Positions 39,780-51,467 are shown, counted from the first letter of the stretch. The stretch is DNA of 64,000 nt from Bradyrhizobium retamae (GCF_001440415.1 NZ_LLYA01000155.1:1-64000), one strand, 5' to 3'. Numbers and translations are program-made. Notes: generated by a model from the sequence alone, not told the origin.

Positions 39780-39810
39780 ATAGCGGCGTGGTGACAGCAC
39801 CCGTCGCTAT
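39780..39810 (+). terminator. hairpin after tig, possible terminator
   Basis: ATAGCG (39780-39785) pairs with CGCTAT (39805-39810), with an inner GGTG/CACC stem. No T-run follows, so termination is uncertain. The rest of the 266-bp gap up to clpP shows nothing firm. Confidence 0.35.
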
Positions 39811-40009
39811 GAGATTGGCTGCGAATCAGTTTGAACTTCTCTCATTCGGCTCCGCAATTGCCCGGCCTTGTAGCCAGGAAATTGGCTCATATGTGTGAGC
39901 TGAGTTGAAGTCTGCATCACGGGACGTTCGTCCGCATGCGGCAGTCATGCCTGCCTTGCCAATGGATGTTCGTTCCCGCTTATTCTCTATTCGAACCCTT
40001 GGGTGATTC

Positions 40010-40645
40010 ATGCGCGATCCCGTTGAAACCTACATGAACCTCGTTCCGATGGTGGTCGAGCAGACCAACCGCGGCGAACGCGCCTACGACATTTTCTCGC
40101 GGCTTCTGAAGGAGCGCATCATTTTCCTGACCGGTCCGGTCGAAGACGGCATGTCGACGCTCGTCGTCGCACAGCTTCTGTTCCTCGAGGCGGAGAATCC
40201 GAAGAAGGAAATCTCGATGTACATCAACTCGCCCGGCGGTGTGGTGACATCGGGGCTTGCGATCTACGACACCATGCAATTCATTCGTCCGCCGGTGTCG
40301 ACGCTGTGCACCGGGCAGGCGGCCTCGATGGGTTCGCTGTTGCTCGCGGCTGGTGAAAAGGACATGCGCTTCTCGCTGCCCAATTCGCGCATCATGGTGC
40401 ATCAGCCGTCCGGCGGCTTCCAGGGCCAGGCCACCGACATCATGCTGCACGCGCAAGAGATCCTGAATCTCAAGAAGCGTCTCAACGAAATCTACGTGAA
40501 GCACACCGGCCAGACCTACAAGGCGATCGAGGACGCGCTGGAGCGCGACAAATTTTTGACCGCCGATATGGCCCACGACTTCGGGATCGTCGACAAGGTG
40601 ATCGACAAGCGCCCCGAAGAAGTGACGCCGGTGAGGGTCCCGTAA
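40010..40645 (+). CDS. clpP: ATP-dependent Clp protease proteolytic subunit
   Basis: 211 residues. Serine protease chamber subunit. The catalytic Ser sits in [14 protein letters not shown] and the catalytic His in [20 protein letters not shown]; the Asp follows in the last third. [20 protein letters not shown] is the usual oxyanion segment. Degrades unfolded proteins delivered by ClpX, encoded next. Confidence 0.98.
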   Translation: MRDPVETYMNLVPMVVEQTNRGERAYDIFSRLLKERIIFLTGPVEDGMSTLVVAQLLFLEAENPKKEISMYINSPGGVVTSGLAIYDTMQFIRPPVSTLCTGQAASMGSLLLAAGEKDMRFSLPNSRIMVHQPSGGFQGQATDIMLHAQEILNLKKRLNEIYVKHTGQTYKAIEDALERDKFLTADMAHDFGIVDKVIDKRPEEVTPVRVP

Positions 40646-41073
40646 GGATACGGATCGCGACACCGCGTGTTGACCCTAACGGTTGGTTGAATCGGCAAAT
40701 AGGGCCGAAAGCCGCGCTTATGCCCTCGCGTAGGCCGAAAGTTCCGCTTTCGTGCCGGTTTTGCGGCGTGGCAATACCGCAACGCTCGGTCGATTTCGTC
40801 AACTTCTCCCCGTGCCAACGCCACAAATCACGGTATTGTCACGGGTAGCAATTCCGAGCCCGATTAGCGAATTCTTGATAGTCGGGTGCCAGCATGGTTG
40901 GCTGTGTGGATTGGGTTAAGATCGCGGGGGAATCGAGACGCCGTGATTCGCACGGTGCATAATTGAGTTAGGGGCTTTTTTGGTACGGAATTTGCTCTAT
41001 CTACCTTCAGGTCCGGTGACAGTGCCGGAATGGGTCGATCGGGTAACGGATCGAACGGCGGACGGAGACAGGA
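40646..41073. other. 428-bp intergenic region clpP-clpX
   Basis: No gene is supported here. A six-base hairpin CGAAAG/CTTTCG (40736-40752) followed by GGTTTTGC is a weak terminator candidate for clpP, and AGGCCGAAAG-like words occur twice (40703 and 40732). A clpX promoter must lie in the right half, but no -35/-10 pair is convincing. Confidence 0.4.
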
Positions 41074-42348
<1,275 letters not shown>

Positions 42349-42386
42349 TACCTTCGCGCTGGCCAGAACTCAGCACTTACAATAGC

Positions 42387-42413
42387 GCGGCTGCCGGGCC
42401 TTTCGGCGGCCGC
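42387..42413 (+). terminator. possible terminator after clpX
   Basis: GCGGC-T-GCCG pairs with CGGC-G-GCCGC across a seven-base loop, followed after 13 bases by GTTTTT. It lies 40 bp after the clpX stop, within the 313-bp clpX-lon gap. Confidence 0.4.
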
Positions 42414-42469
42414 TGTGGCGTAAGCGTTTTTCGCGCGTCTGATCCGCAATTTGCGGTCATTTTCCGTGA

Positions 42470-42500
42470 CTTGACACCCCCATACCCGATAGCCACCTAA
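42470..42500 (+). promoter_or_regulatory. candidate lon promoter, possibly heat-shock type
   Basis: CTTGACA at 42470 is a good -35 for sigma-70 and also fits the CTTG start of alphaproteobacterial RpoH promoters. The -10 part (CACCTAA around 42493-42500) is weak for either. The position, 160 bp before lon, and lon's usual heat-shock control make it plausible. Nothing else is recognised in the gap. Confidence 0.35.
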
Positions 42501-42661
42501 TGCCCATGGTGGCGGAAATCACGTTCGAGATTCGTCGCAAAGATCATCCGGTGAGAGGCGGCAGCGAAGGCGGCCGACCGGCCCGGAACTCCCAGCACCT
42601 TGTGGCGGTTGCGCAAGCGATGCGGACTGCGTGCAAGGGGGCAAAACAAAAGGAATAGGCC

Positions 42662-45088
<2,427 letters not shown>

Positions 45089-45128
45089 GCTCGATCGGTC
45101 ACCACGGATCATCGAACTGAAACGATAG

Positions 45129-45155
45129 AACGGCGCCTTCGGGCGCCGTTTTTGT
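45129..45155 (+). terminator. intrinsic terminator of lon
   Basis: Perfect stem AACGGCGCC/GGCGCCGTT with a TTCG loop and a TTTTTG tail, 40 bp after the lon stop. Confidence 0.93.
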
Positions 45156-45212
45156 TTGGTGCGGATGGGATTTCGTCTTGAACCTCGGCCCGGCGGACGG
45201 AGTTGATGAGGG

Positions 45213-45614
45213 ATGGAAATCGACGGGCAATGCCATTGCGGGCGGGTGACCTATCGGGCCGATATCGACCCTGAAAAAGTGTCGATCTGTCACTGCACCG
45301 ATTGCCAGAACCTGACGGGCTCGCCGTACCGGGTGACGGTGATCTGTTCGGCCGAGCAGGTCCGCATGACCGGCGCGCCGGCAAAGGTTTATCCGAAGAA
45401 GGGTGATAACGGCCGAACGCGCTTTCAGCACTTTTGCGAAGTCTGCGGCTCGCCATTGTTCACCAGCGGAGACGGCGGACCGGACGATTGGGGCATCCGC
45501 TGGGGCAGCATTCGCCAGCGCAATCGGCTCAAGCCGGCACGGCAAATCTGGTGCCGCTCCGCCGCGCCGTGGATCCACGATCTTGAGGCGCTACCCGGGC
45601 GGCCGGGCGACTAG
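45213..45614 (+). CDS. GFA family zinc protein
   Basis: 133 residues. The glutathione-dependent-formaldehyde-activating (Gfa-like) fold with its zinc cysteines: GQCHCGRVTYRADI, SICHCTDCQNLTGSPY and HFCEVCGSPLF. Most members of this broad family have unknown substrates; a role in formaldehyde metabolism is not implied by context, as no formaldehyde genes are near. Confidence 0.88.
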   Translation: MEIDGQCHCGRVTYRADIDPEKVSICHCTDCQNLTGSPYRVTVICSAEQVRMTGAPAKVYPKKGDNGRTRFQHFCEVCGSPLFTSGDGGPDDWGIRWGSIRQRNRLKPARQIWCRSAAPWIHDLEALPGRPGD

Positions 45615-45679
45615 AGCAACCAAGCGCGGTTATCCCACCTTGCACCAAAGGGGGTTGAGAGGCTAAACAGGCGGCTTAC

Positions 45680-45756
45680 GGGCGGCTAGCTCAGCTGGTT
45701 AGAGCATCTCGTTTACACCGAGAGGGTCGGGAGTTCGAATCTCTCGCCGCCTACCA
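45680..45756 (+). tRNA. tRNA-Val (UAC)
   Basis: 77 nt including CCA. Acceptor GGGCGGC pairs with GCCGCCT with one G-U pair. D-arm GCTCAGCTGGTTAGAGC. Anticodon stem TCTCG/CGAGA with loop TTTACAC, anticodon TAC. T-arm GGGAGTTCGAATCTCTC. Confidence 0.96.
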
Positions 45757-45837
45757 GCCTTCGCCCTGCGGGCTTCGCTGGGCATGCCAGCATTCGCGGA
45801 AGTGGTGGCGCAGATGCTTTGCGCGCAGGGCGAGGGC
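45757..45837. repeat. inverted repeat directly after tRNA-Val
   Basis: GCCTTCGCCCTGCG (45757-45770) pairs with CGCAGGGCGAGGGC (45824-45837) with one mismatch; an inner CTGGGCATGCCAG palindrome lies between. It begins at the first base after the tRNA. It could end the tRNA transcript or be an interspersed repeat. The remaining bases to 46006 hold no gene I can support. Confidence 0.55.
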
Positions 45838-46006
45838 TGTCTCGCCGAAGCTCGAAGAGCGTAGGCGGACTCTTTCGAAGTTGAATCACGACAAAAGAGC
45901 GGGGCAACGTCGCCACCAGCCACGCTCGCAATGCCGATCAGGTCGCACACTGGCACGGTCCAGCGGGCCAGCGCGGGGCGGTGCCGGACCATCCCGCGAG
46001 CGACCT

Positions 46007-46351
46007 CTACAGACGACCTCTACAAGTTTCGCGATACCGACGGCAATTTCCTTCGCCGCGTTCACCCAACTCATCCTTGTTGAGGCAAGCATATCTCAAT
46101 TCGGCGCACACATCCCTGCGAACGGGTCGCCCGCAGGCTTCCCGATATCTACGGCAATTGCCTTCGCCCCGCTCCCCCAGCGCGTCCTTGTTTTCGCAGG
46201 CAAGCCTTAATTGCTCGCAACGCCCACCTCCTCGATCTACTCGGACGCCTCCCGGTCCAATCTCAATGGATTGAGAAAAGGCCGAAATCGGAATTATAAA
46301 AAGAGCGGCCGCCGCTGCGGCGCCGAACGCATATTTGCGCGTTCCATTCAT
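46007..46351 (-). CDS. small exported protein with two identical-pattern cysteine repeats
   Basis: 114 residues; a GGAGG ribosome-binding site seven bases before the ATG supports the gene. Signal peptide ending PISAFSQS. The mature part consists of two copies of a 29-residue unit, residues 45-73 and 82-110, both with Cys at positions 1, 8, 22 and 29 and sharing the core LGERGEGNCRRYRE. The even cysteine number and export suggest two intramolecular disulfides per unit. No known family is recognised; function unknown. Confidence 0.75.
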   Translation of the reverse strand: MNGTRKYAFGAAAAAALFIIPISAFSQSIEIGPGGVRVDRGGGRCEQLRLACENKDALGERGEGNCRRYREACGRPVRRDVCAELRYACLNKDELGERGEGNCRRYRETCRGRL

Positions 46352-46562
46352 CTTGATCCCTCCAGGTGCTAGTGCCGGTCAGTGCCTTGCGGCAATAGAT
46401 CACGCAAAAGGCGGGATATCGTTCCGAAGGAAATCCAGGAAAGTGTAGCTATGGCTGTAAATCTCGGGGTAGATGAACAAACGAAGCGGCATCACGGCAA
46501 TGATACGGCAACGGCCTGGCACAGGTGCGACGGACGTTCGAAATTGAAAAAGGAACGCGCAC

Positions 46563-47423
46563 ATGGACACACCGGCAAGCCACGAACAAAACGCTGACCA
46601 GGTCGCCTACTGGAACGGTCCGGCCGGACAGCGCTGGGCGGAGCGGCAGGCGGCGCAGGACGTACTGCTCAAGCCGGTCGCCGACCTTGTCGTCGACCGG
46701 GCCAGGCTGAAGCCGGGCGACCGCGTCATTGATATCGGTTGCGGCAGTGGCGCCACCGCGATTGCGTTTGCGCGGAAGGTCGCGCCATCGGGCCATGTGC
46801 TCGGCATCGACGTATCCGGCCCGATGCTGGAGCGCGCGCGGCAGGCTGCACCGAAGGATCTGCCGATCGATTTCGTTCTGGCGGATGCCACCGTCTATCC
46901 ATTCGAACTTGCCAGCTTCGATGTGCTGGCCTCGCGGTTCGGCGTGATGTTCTTTGCCGATCCCGCGCTGTCGTTCGCCAACATGCGGAAAGCGCTGCGG
47001 CCGACGGGGCGCATGGCGTTCGCCTGCTGGCGCGAGCCGCGCGAAAATTCGTTCTTCATGGCGCCGCTTGCGGCCGCCTACAAGCACGTGCCAAAGCTGC
47101 CGCAGCTTGGGCCGGAAGATCCCGGGCCGTTTGCGTTTGCCTCGGAGGCGCGCGTGCGCCGTATCCTCGACGCGGCCGGCTTTACCGGCGTCGAAATGGA
47201 AGCGTGTCCGCTGTTGCTGGATGCAGCGATTGGCCGCGGCCTCGACGGCGCAGTGCAGGGCGCGCTGGAGATCGGTCCGGTGAGCCGTGCGCTGGACGGC
47301 CAGCCGGAAGAAGCTCGCGCTGCCGTCGCCGCTTCCATTCGCGAAGCGCTCACGCCGTTCGCGAAGGGCGACGCAGTGCTGCTGCCGGCGTCGGTCTGGA
47401 TTGTGACCGCAAGGGCGTCGTAG
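46563..47423 (+). CDS. class I SAM-dependent methyltransferase
   Basis: 286 residues. Motif I is VIDIGCGSGATAIAFA, followed by the acidic residue in VLGIDVSGPML and FVLADATVYPFE, and the segment LASRFGVMFFADPALSFANMRKALRPTGRMAFACW, a methyltransf_11/25 pattern. The opening NADQVAYWNGPAGQRWAERQ is typical of a group of rhizobial methyltransferases annotated only in general terms. Substrate unknown. Confidence 0.87.
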   Translation: MDTPASHEQNADQVAYWNGPAGQRWAERQAAQDVLLKPVADLVVDRARLKPGDRVIDIGCGSGATAIAFARKVAPSGHVLGIDVSGPMLERARQAAPKDLPIDFVLADATVYPFELASFDVLASRFGVMFFADPALSFANMRKALRPTGRMAFACWREPRENSFFMAPLAAAYKHVPKLPQLGPEDPGPFAFASEARVRRILDAAGFTGVEMEACPLLLDAAIGRGLDGAVQGALEIGPVSRALDGQPEEARAAVAASIREALTPFAKGDAVLLPASVWIVTARAS

Positions 47424-47431
47424 TTCACCTC

Positions 47432-47558
47432 CGTCATTGCGAGCCACCCGGTCGGCGCGAGGCGCCGCCGGATGACAGGCTCCGCGAAGCAATCCTTAGA
47501 TAGCGCCGCAGAACGGAAAAATGGATTGCTTCGTCGCTTCGCTCCTCGCAATGACGGG
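47432..47558. repeat. dispersed palindromic repeat, family B, long copy
   Basis: Starts CCGTCATTGCGAGCCACC and ends CGCTTCGCTCCTCGCAATGACGG, so the ends are inverted repeats. Compared with the copy at 18878-18962 it carries about 37 extra bases (GGTCGGCGCGAGGCGCCG region) near the left arm, which form their own small hairpin. It fills the gap between convergent genes. Confidence 0.85.
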
Positions 47559-47581
47559 GGAGAGAGCGGTGCGCGGACTCG

Positions 47582-48838
47582 CTACGACCGCTCTTCCCAG
47601 ATCATAGCCAGATGCACGATGGTCTCCGCCGCCTTCTCCATATCTTGACGGCTGACCCATTCCAGCCGCGAATGGAAGGCGTGTTCGCCGGCAAAAATGT
47701 TGGGGCAGGGCAGACCCATGAACGACAGCCGTGAGCCGTCGGTACCGCCGCGGATCGAGCTTCGCACCGGTGTCAGCCCGGCGCGCTTGATCGCCTCGAT
47801 GGCGTACTCGACCGTCTCGGGGTGGCGGTCGATCACCTTTTTCATGTTGCGGTATTGCGGCTTGATCTCCATCCGGTAGGTCGAGCGCGGATAATCCTTC
47901 ATCACGTCTTTGACAATGCCTTCGAGCAGGGCTTTCTTTTGCTGCAGGCCCTCGTCGGTGAAATCGCGCACGATGAAGCCGATGGTGGCTTTCTCCAGCG
48001 CGCCCGAAATGCCGATCGGGTGCAGAAAACCTTCCTTGCCTTCAGTCGTCTCGGGCGAGCAGGTATCCTTGGGCAGGCGGTCGATGATGGCCGCCGCGAT
48101 CTTGATGGCGTGCTCCATCTTGCCTTTGGCAAAACCGGGATGGGTCGAGACGCCTTCGATGGTGATGGTGGCGCCGTCGGCTGAAAAGGTTTCGTCCTCG
48201 ATATGCCCGGCACTTTCGCCGTCCATCGTGTAGGCGAAGTCGGCGCCGAGTTTTTTCAGGTCGACCTTGTCGACGCCGCGGCCGATCTCTTCATCCGGTG
48301 TGAACAGGATCTTGATGGTGCCGTGCTTGATTTGCGGATTTTCGATCAGGAACCGCGCCGCATCCATGATCTCGGCAAGGCCGGCCTTGTTGTCGGCGCC
48401 GAGCAGCGTGGTGCCGTCGGTCGTAATGATGTCATGGCCGATCTGGCCGGCGAGCGCGGGATGATCGGCAAAGCGGATCACCTGGGTGAGATCACCCGGC
48501 AGCACGATGTCGCCGCCCTGATAATTCTTCACGATGTGCGGCTTGACGTTGGCCCCGGTGCAATCCGGGGAAGTATCCATGTGCGAGCAGAAGCAGATCA
48601 CCGGGACCTTCTTCTCGGTAGTGGCCGGGATCGTCGCATAGACATAGCCGTGCTGGTCGAGATGGGCGTCGGCGAGCCCCATCGCCTGCAGCTCTGATGC
48701 CAGCAGGCGGCCCAAATTCTTCTGCTTCTCGGTGGACGGGCAGGTCGGCGAGGCCGGATCGGATTGAGTGTCGATCACGACATAGCCCAGGAGGCGCTCG
48801 GTGACGTCGTGGGTGAAGGCTATGGGCGAACGCGGCAT
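47582..48838 (-). CDS. pepT: peptidase T
   Basis: 418 residues. M20 family aminotripeptidase, cytoplasmic and zinc-dependent. Seen: LLGYVVIDTQSDPASPTCPSTEKQ, the metal-binding ICFCSHMDTSPD, GADNKAGLAEIMDAARFL, catalytic Glu in FTPDEEIGRG, and GGTDGSRLSFMGLPCPNIFAGEHAFHSRLEW near the C-terminus. Length and motif order are standard. Removes N-terminal residues from tripeptides. Confidence 0.95.
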   Translation of the reverse strand: MPRSPIAFTHDVTERLLGYVVIDTQSDPASPTCPSTEKQKNLGRLLASELQAMGLADAHLDQHGYVYATIPATTEKKVPVICFCSHMDTSPDCTGANVKPHIVKNYQGGDIVLPGDLTQVIRFADHPALAGQIGHDIITTDGTTLLGADNKAGLAEIMDAARFLIENPQIKHGTIKILFTPDEEIGRGVDKVDLKKLGADFAYTMDGESAGHIEDETFSADGATITIEGVSTHPGFAKGKMEHAIKIAAAIIDRLPKDTCSPETTEGKEGFLHPIGISGALEKATIGFIVRDFTDEGLQQKKALLEGIVKDVMKDYPRSTYRMEIKPQYRNMKKVIDRHPETVEYAIEAIKRAGLTPVRSSIRGGTDGSRLSFMGLPCPNIFAGEHAFHSRLEWVSRQDMEKAAETIVHLAMIWEERS

Positions 48839-48882
48839 GACGATCCGGAAAAGTTGAGCAAGGAAAGCGCTCTATAACAGAA

Positions 48883-48916
48883 AAGCGCCATTCCGGGTCC
48901 CGCCGGAATGACGCTT
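48883..48916 (-). terminator. intrinsic terminator of the HU gene
   Basis: AAGCGCCATTCCGG and CCGGAATGACGCTT form a 14-base stem with one mismatch and a six-base loop. On the minus strand it is followed by TTCTGTTAT, some 25 bp after the HU stop. Confidence 0.75.
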
Positions 48917-48941
48917 CTGGTGCGATCGGGGACGCGTTGGG

Positions 48942-49241
48942 TCAGACGGCTTCCTTGAGTTCCTTGGCTGCGCGGAACGCGACCTTTTTGCTGGCCTTGA
49001 TCTGGATCGGTTCGCCGGTGGCGGGGTTGCGCCCGGTGCGGGCGGCGCGCTTGCGGACCTGGAGGATGCCGAGGCCAACGATCCTGATCCGCTCGCCCTT
49101 TTTCAGGTGTTTTGTGATCTTGCCGACCATGTCGGTCAGGATCGCCTCGGCGGCCTTTTTCGACAGATCATGTTCCTCGGCGAGAGCTGCTGCCAGATGC
49201 TTCAGTGTGATGGTGGCTGGAGCCGCCGCTTTCTTCGCCAT
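48942..49241 (-). CDS. HU-family DNA-binding protein
   Basis: 99 residues with a GAGGAGG ribosome-binding site before the ATG. HU/IHF fold: TLKHLAAALAEEHDLSKKAAEAIL, then GERIRIVGLGILQVRKRAARTGRNPATGEPI carrying the DNA-intercalating arm RNPATGEPI, and KKVAFRAAKELKEAV. It has a slightly longer, Lys/Ala-rich N-terminus than E. coli HU. Nucleoid packaging is expected. Confidence 0.95.
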   Translation of the reverse strand: MAKKAAAPATITLKHLAAALAEEHDLSKKAAEAILTDMVGKITKHLKKGERIRIVGLGILQVRKRAARTGRNPATGEPIQIKASKKVAFRAAKELKEAV

Positions 49242-49563
49242 GTCTGGCCCTCCTCATTGGTTGAATGGCTTTGAGCGCGTTCGTCGATGCCGGTCCGCGC
49301 GGGGAAAATGCGTTCGTGGTGACTTGAAATCCGCGGTTCCGGTACGACCGGAGCGGAGAGGATTTCAAGAAACCCAAGCGTAGCAGGCCTTAAACGATTC
49401 GGATAATCGCCGCCGGCGCTGTTTTACCTGAAATCAGGCCGTTATTTGCACAGGAATCGCAGAAGCGCCCGTCTGACGCGGGGATTCGCAACGTCCTTGA
49501 CTAAGCGGGAGCGGGCCTTTATGCCGTCGGTTCTGCGCGGATCAGGATCTGATTACGGCATCC

Positions 49564-49640
49564 GCGGGAGTAGCTCAGTTGGTTAGAGCGCCGCCCTGTC
49601 ACGGCGGAGGCCGCGGGTTCGAGTCCCGTCTCTCGCGCCA
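49564..49640 (+). tRNA. tRNA-Asp (GUC)
   Basis: 77 nt including CCA. Acceptor GCGGGAG pairs with CTCTCGC (one G-U). Anticodon stem CCGCC/GGCGG with loop CTGTCAC, anticodon GTC. T-arm CGCGGGTTCGAGTCCCG. Its 3' 52 bases and the next 15 are repeated at 50993-51058, marking it as an integration target. Confidence 0.97.
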
Positions 49641-49655
49641 TTTTCTCGATGGCTT
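49589..49655 (+). repeat. left copy of tRNA-Asp-derived direct repeat (att-like)
   Basis: From the anticodon stem of tRNA-Asp through 15 bases beyond its CCA. It matches 50993-51058 at all but about three positions: G to A in the T-arm, and a change plus a one-base length difference in the TTTTCTC/TTTCCC stretch after CCA. This is the usual geometry for tyrosine-recombinase sites in tRNA genes. Confidence 0.88.
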
Positions 49656-49674
49656 AGCTGGTTCCCGTTTTTGG

Positions 49675-49709
49675 AAAAGTATTTCCATAGGCTCCGCGGA
49701 AATACTTTT
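49675..49709. repeat. perfect 12-bp inverted repeat inside the element
   Basis: AAAAGTATTTCC (49675-49686) and GGAAATACTTTT (49698-49709) around an 11-base loop, starting 35 bases after the tRNA. It may serve as replacement terminator for the tRNA, or be a recombinase-related site. It is AT-rich compared with the surrounding chromosome. Confidence 0.7.
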
Positions 49710-49871
49710 GGCTGGGTTTTGTTCTATTGAATCCCGACCTTTCGGTTTACAAAACCCGTAGTGCGATTTGTGCCAGCATTTTTCCCCGTCCGGGCCTGGC
49801 GGGTTTTGGCCTGAACTGTCAGGTAGCGCTGCCGAACCACCGCATCTAATGATCGATGGATGAGGCGCCCG

Positions 49872-50675
49872 TTAGTTGCCGACATAAATCGGCAGGCGGC
49901 CTTCCGCCTCGGCTTTGCGCCCCTCCAGAAAGTCGTTCGTGCGATATAGCGCGCCATATTGTGCATCGAGTTCGCGGTAGGCTGCGTTCTCTGCCCCATC
50001 TATCGCTAGGTGCGCTGATGCGAGCGTCGTTCGGATGCCGAGCGGCGCGCAGCCAGCGACCCGTTCCGCGATCTCGATACCAAGAGCAAGCGCCTTCTCG
50101 CGGTCAGGCGCGATCTCCTGAACGACCCCAATGCGGCGCGCTTCGTCCGCTCCCCAATGGTCGCCCGTCAGCATGTATCTCATCGCGTTCGCCCAACCTG
50201 CCTCGCGGACGAACCTCACCGTCGCACCACCACCCGGAAAGCGGCCATGAGTGTTTTCATCCTGGCCGAATCGAGCATCGGCGGCAGCGATCCGGATATC
50301 TGCGGTGAGCAGGAGTTCATGCCCCATGTTCCATGTATCGCCATGCGCGACCACAATCAGCGGCTTGCTCAGGCACTTGATCTTTCCGAGGGGATCCAGC
50401 TCTCCTTCGACGAGTGTGGTCGGCTTTCCAGTCTTGGCAAGCTCCGTGAATGCGTCGACATCAACGCCGCGCGAGAAGTTTTCGCCCTGCCCAAAAAGGA
50501 CGGCCGCTCTCAGCGAACTATCGTGATCGTAGTCGTAATAGACTTTTGCAAGAGCATGATATGCCTCGGGGTCAATACGATTGTGAGCGTAAGGTCGGTT
50601 GATCCCGATCAGAAGGATACGTCCTCGACGTTCGATCGTGATCTTAGCGCCGCTTTCGGTGCATCCATCGTCCAT
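49872..50675 (-). CDS. crotonase-family protein (enoyl-CoA hydratase/isomerase-like) on the tRNA-Asp segment
   Basis: 267 residues from the ATG at 50675, which has an AAAGGA site seven bases upstream; a GTG at 50696 is the alternative. Crotonase fold: GINRPYAHNRIDPEAYHAL, the oxyanion segment NFSRGVDVDAF, and HGDTWNMGHELLLTADIRIAAADARFG. After it comes DENTHGRFPGGGATVRF, where standard hydratases keep a Glu near the PGxGGTQR motif; here that Glu is absent. The exact reaction is therefore uncertain. It is the only gene between the two att-like repeats, and its codon use is less GC-biased than its neighbours, consistent with transfer. Confidence 0.83.
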   Translation of the reverse strand: MDDGCTESGAKITIERRGRILLIGINRPYAHNRIDPEAYHALAKVYYDYDHDSSLRAAVLFGQGENFSRGVDVDAFTELAKTGKPTTLVEGELDPLGKIKCLSKPLIVVAHGDTWNMGHELLLTADIRIAAADARFGQDENTHGRFPGGGATVRFVREAGWANAMRYMLTGDHWGADEARRIGVVQEIAPDREKALALGIEIAERVAGCAPLGIRTTLASAHLAIDGAENAAYRELDAQYGALYRTNDFLEGRKAEAEGRLPIYVGN

Positions 50676-50696
50676 TGTCGTGTCCTTTAACTTCAC

Positions 50697-50992
50697 GTTG
50701 ACCGCGGTAAATCAACAAGGCGAACGGCCCCGGCGCACTTTAACCGGGGCCGCCCACTCCCGGCTGGGGCTTGGGGGCTATAAAGCCGGAAGCGCGGATT
50801 CGACTCTTTGGGGAACTTCAGGTTCCATGCCCACCCTAATTTCAGTTCCCCGAGCGTCCTCAGGACAACACCGATATTTGGCTATTTGGCTGCCGCCTCG
50901 GTTGGCCCTCCGGAACAGCGAAATACTTTCGGTCATCTTGACGCAATGTGGGCCTCAAATAGTCTTGCCGCTCATTGATTTTGCTGGCTTTT
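50697..50992. other. non-coding right part of the element
   Basis: No gene is supported. A perfect nine-base hairpin CGGCCCCGG/CCGGGGCCG with a ten-base loop lies at 50725-50752, just upstream of the crotonase gene, and could be a regulatory palindrome or a terminator for incoming transcription. The rest to the right repeat shows nothing recognisable. Confidence 0.5.
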
Positions 50993-51058
50993 CGCCGCCC
51001 TGTCACGGCGGAGGCCGCGGATTCGAGTCCCGTCTCTCGCGCCATTTCCCGATGGCTT
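50993..51058 (+). repeat. right copy of tRNA-Asp-derived direct repeat (att-like)
   Basis: Starts CGCCGCCCTGTCACGGCGG and runs through the T-arm, CCA and GATGGCTT. It is a tRNA 3' half without D-arm or 5' acceptor strand, so it is not a functional tRNA. It is paired with 49589-49655. Confidence 0.88.
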
Positions 51059-51091
51059 GACGTTGATCTCCGAGACTGCCGCAAACAAAGA

Positions 51092-51115
51092 GGCCGCCCG
51101 AGGGCGGCCGTTTTT
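51092..51115 (+). terminator. intrinsic terminator, probably the original tRNA-Asp terminator
   Basis: GGCCGCC/GGCGGCC stem with a CGAG loop, then GTTTTTA. It lies 33 bp after the right tRNA-derived repeat. Confidence 0.85.
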
Positions 51116-51137
51116 ATTCCAACGATATCGATATCGC

Positions 51138-51332
51138 TTAACGGACCGTCGAGGTGTTCGAGCTGGTGACGACGACCGGCTTGCCCGCTTTTACGACCTG
51201 GGCAGTCTGGCTGTACTCCGAACCGGTCCGAGCCGAAATGCCGAAGGCCGCAACCGCGATACCGGCCACCAATGCGACAACCACGATCTTCAGGTGGGTA
51301 CTGCGATCCGCCGAGTGAAAGGAGTGGTTCAT
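51138..51332 (-). CDS. small single-pass membrane or exported protein, unknown
   Basis: 64 residues from the ATG at 51332, which has GGGAGG six bases upstream. A polar start (MNHSFHSADRSTHL), one membrane helix (KIVVVALVAGIAVAAFGIS) and a Ser/Thr/Val-rich tail ending TSSNTSTVR. Resembles small conserved hypotheticals of Bradyrhizobium. The longer frame to 51419 is rejected. A CRP/FNR-like palindrome lies 136 bp upstream. Confidence 0.7.
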   Translation of the reverse strand: MNHSFHSADRSTHLKIVVVALVAGIAVAAFGISARTGSEYSQTAQVVKAGKPVVVTSSNTSTVR

Positions 51333-51467
51333 GTGATGCCTCCCGGACGCCTTTGGCGTCCTGTGTTGGAAAGAGACGTACGCCCCGTCTGTTTCAGGAT
51401 CGTTTCGCGGTTTCGGCAAAATGGTTTCATTCGGCTCGTTTTTGGCCGGTTTTTCGCCCGATTATCC

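Larger units (their letters stand above)
49656..50992. mobile_element. remnant of an element integrated at tRNA-Asp
   Basis: About 1.34 kb between the two tRNA-Asp-derived repeats. It holds one gene, a crotonase-family CDS at 49872-50675, and no integrase, so the rest of the element has been lost or it was always a small passenger. Base composition and codon use are visibly less GC-rich than in flanking genes. The native tRNA terminator lies beyond the right repeat at 51092, which shows that the segment was inserted between tRNA and terminator. Confidence 0.72.

Noticed and set aside
40646..41073. Hidden small RNA or gene in the long clpP-clpX gap
   Set aside because: Short frames lack ribosome-binding sites and family signal, and no strong terminator or promoter pair frames an RNA.
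45699..45992. Reverse-strand ORF over tRNA-Val whose product ends REIRTPDPLGVNEML
   Set aside because: This C-terminal phrase is the antisense translation of a tRNA, a well-known false gene. Its start region is also part of the inverted repeat after the tRNA.
50599..51060. ORF ending GGGRGFESRLSRHFPMA, and a similar one at 49579
   Set aside because: Both are translations of tRNA-Asp sequence. They were useful only because the shared peptide exposed the duplicated tRNA 3' half.
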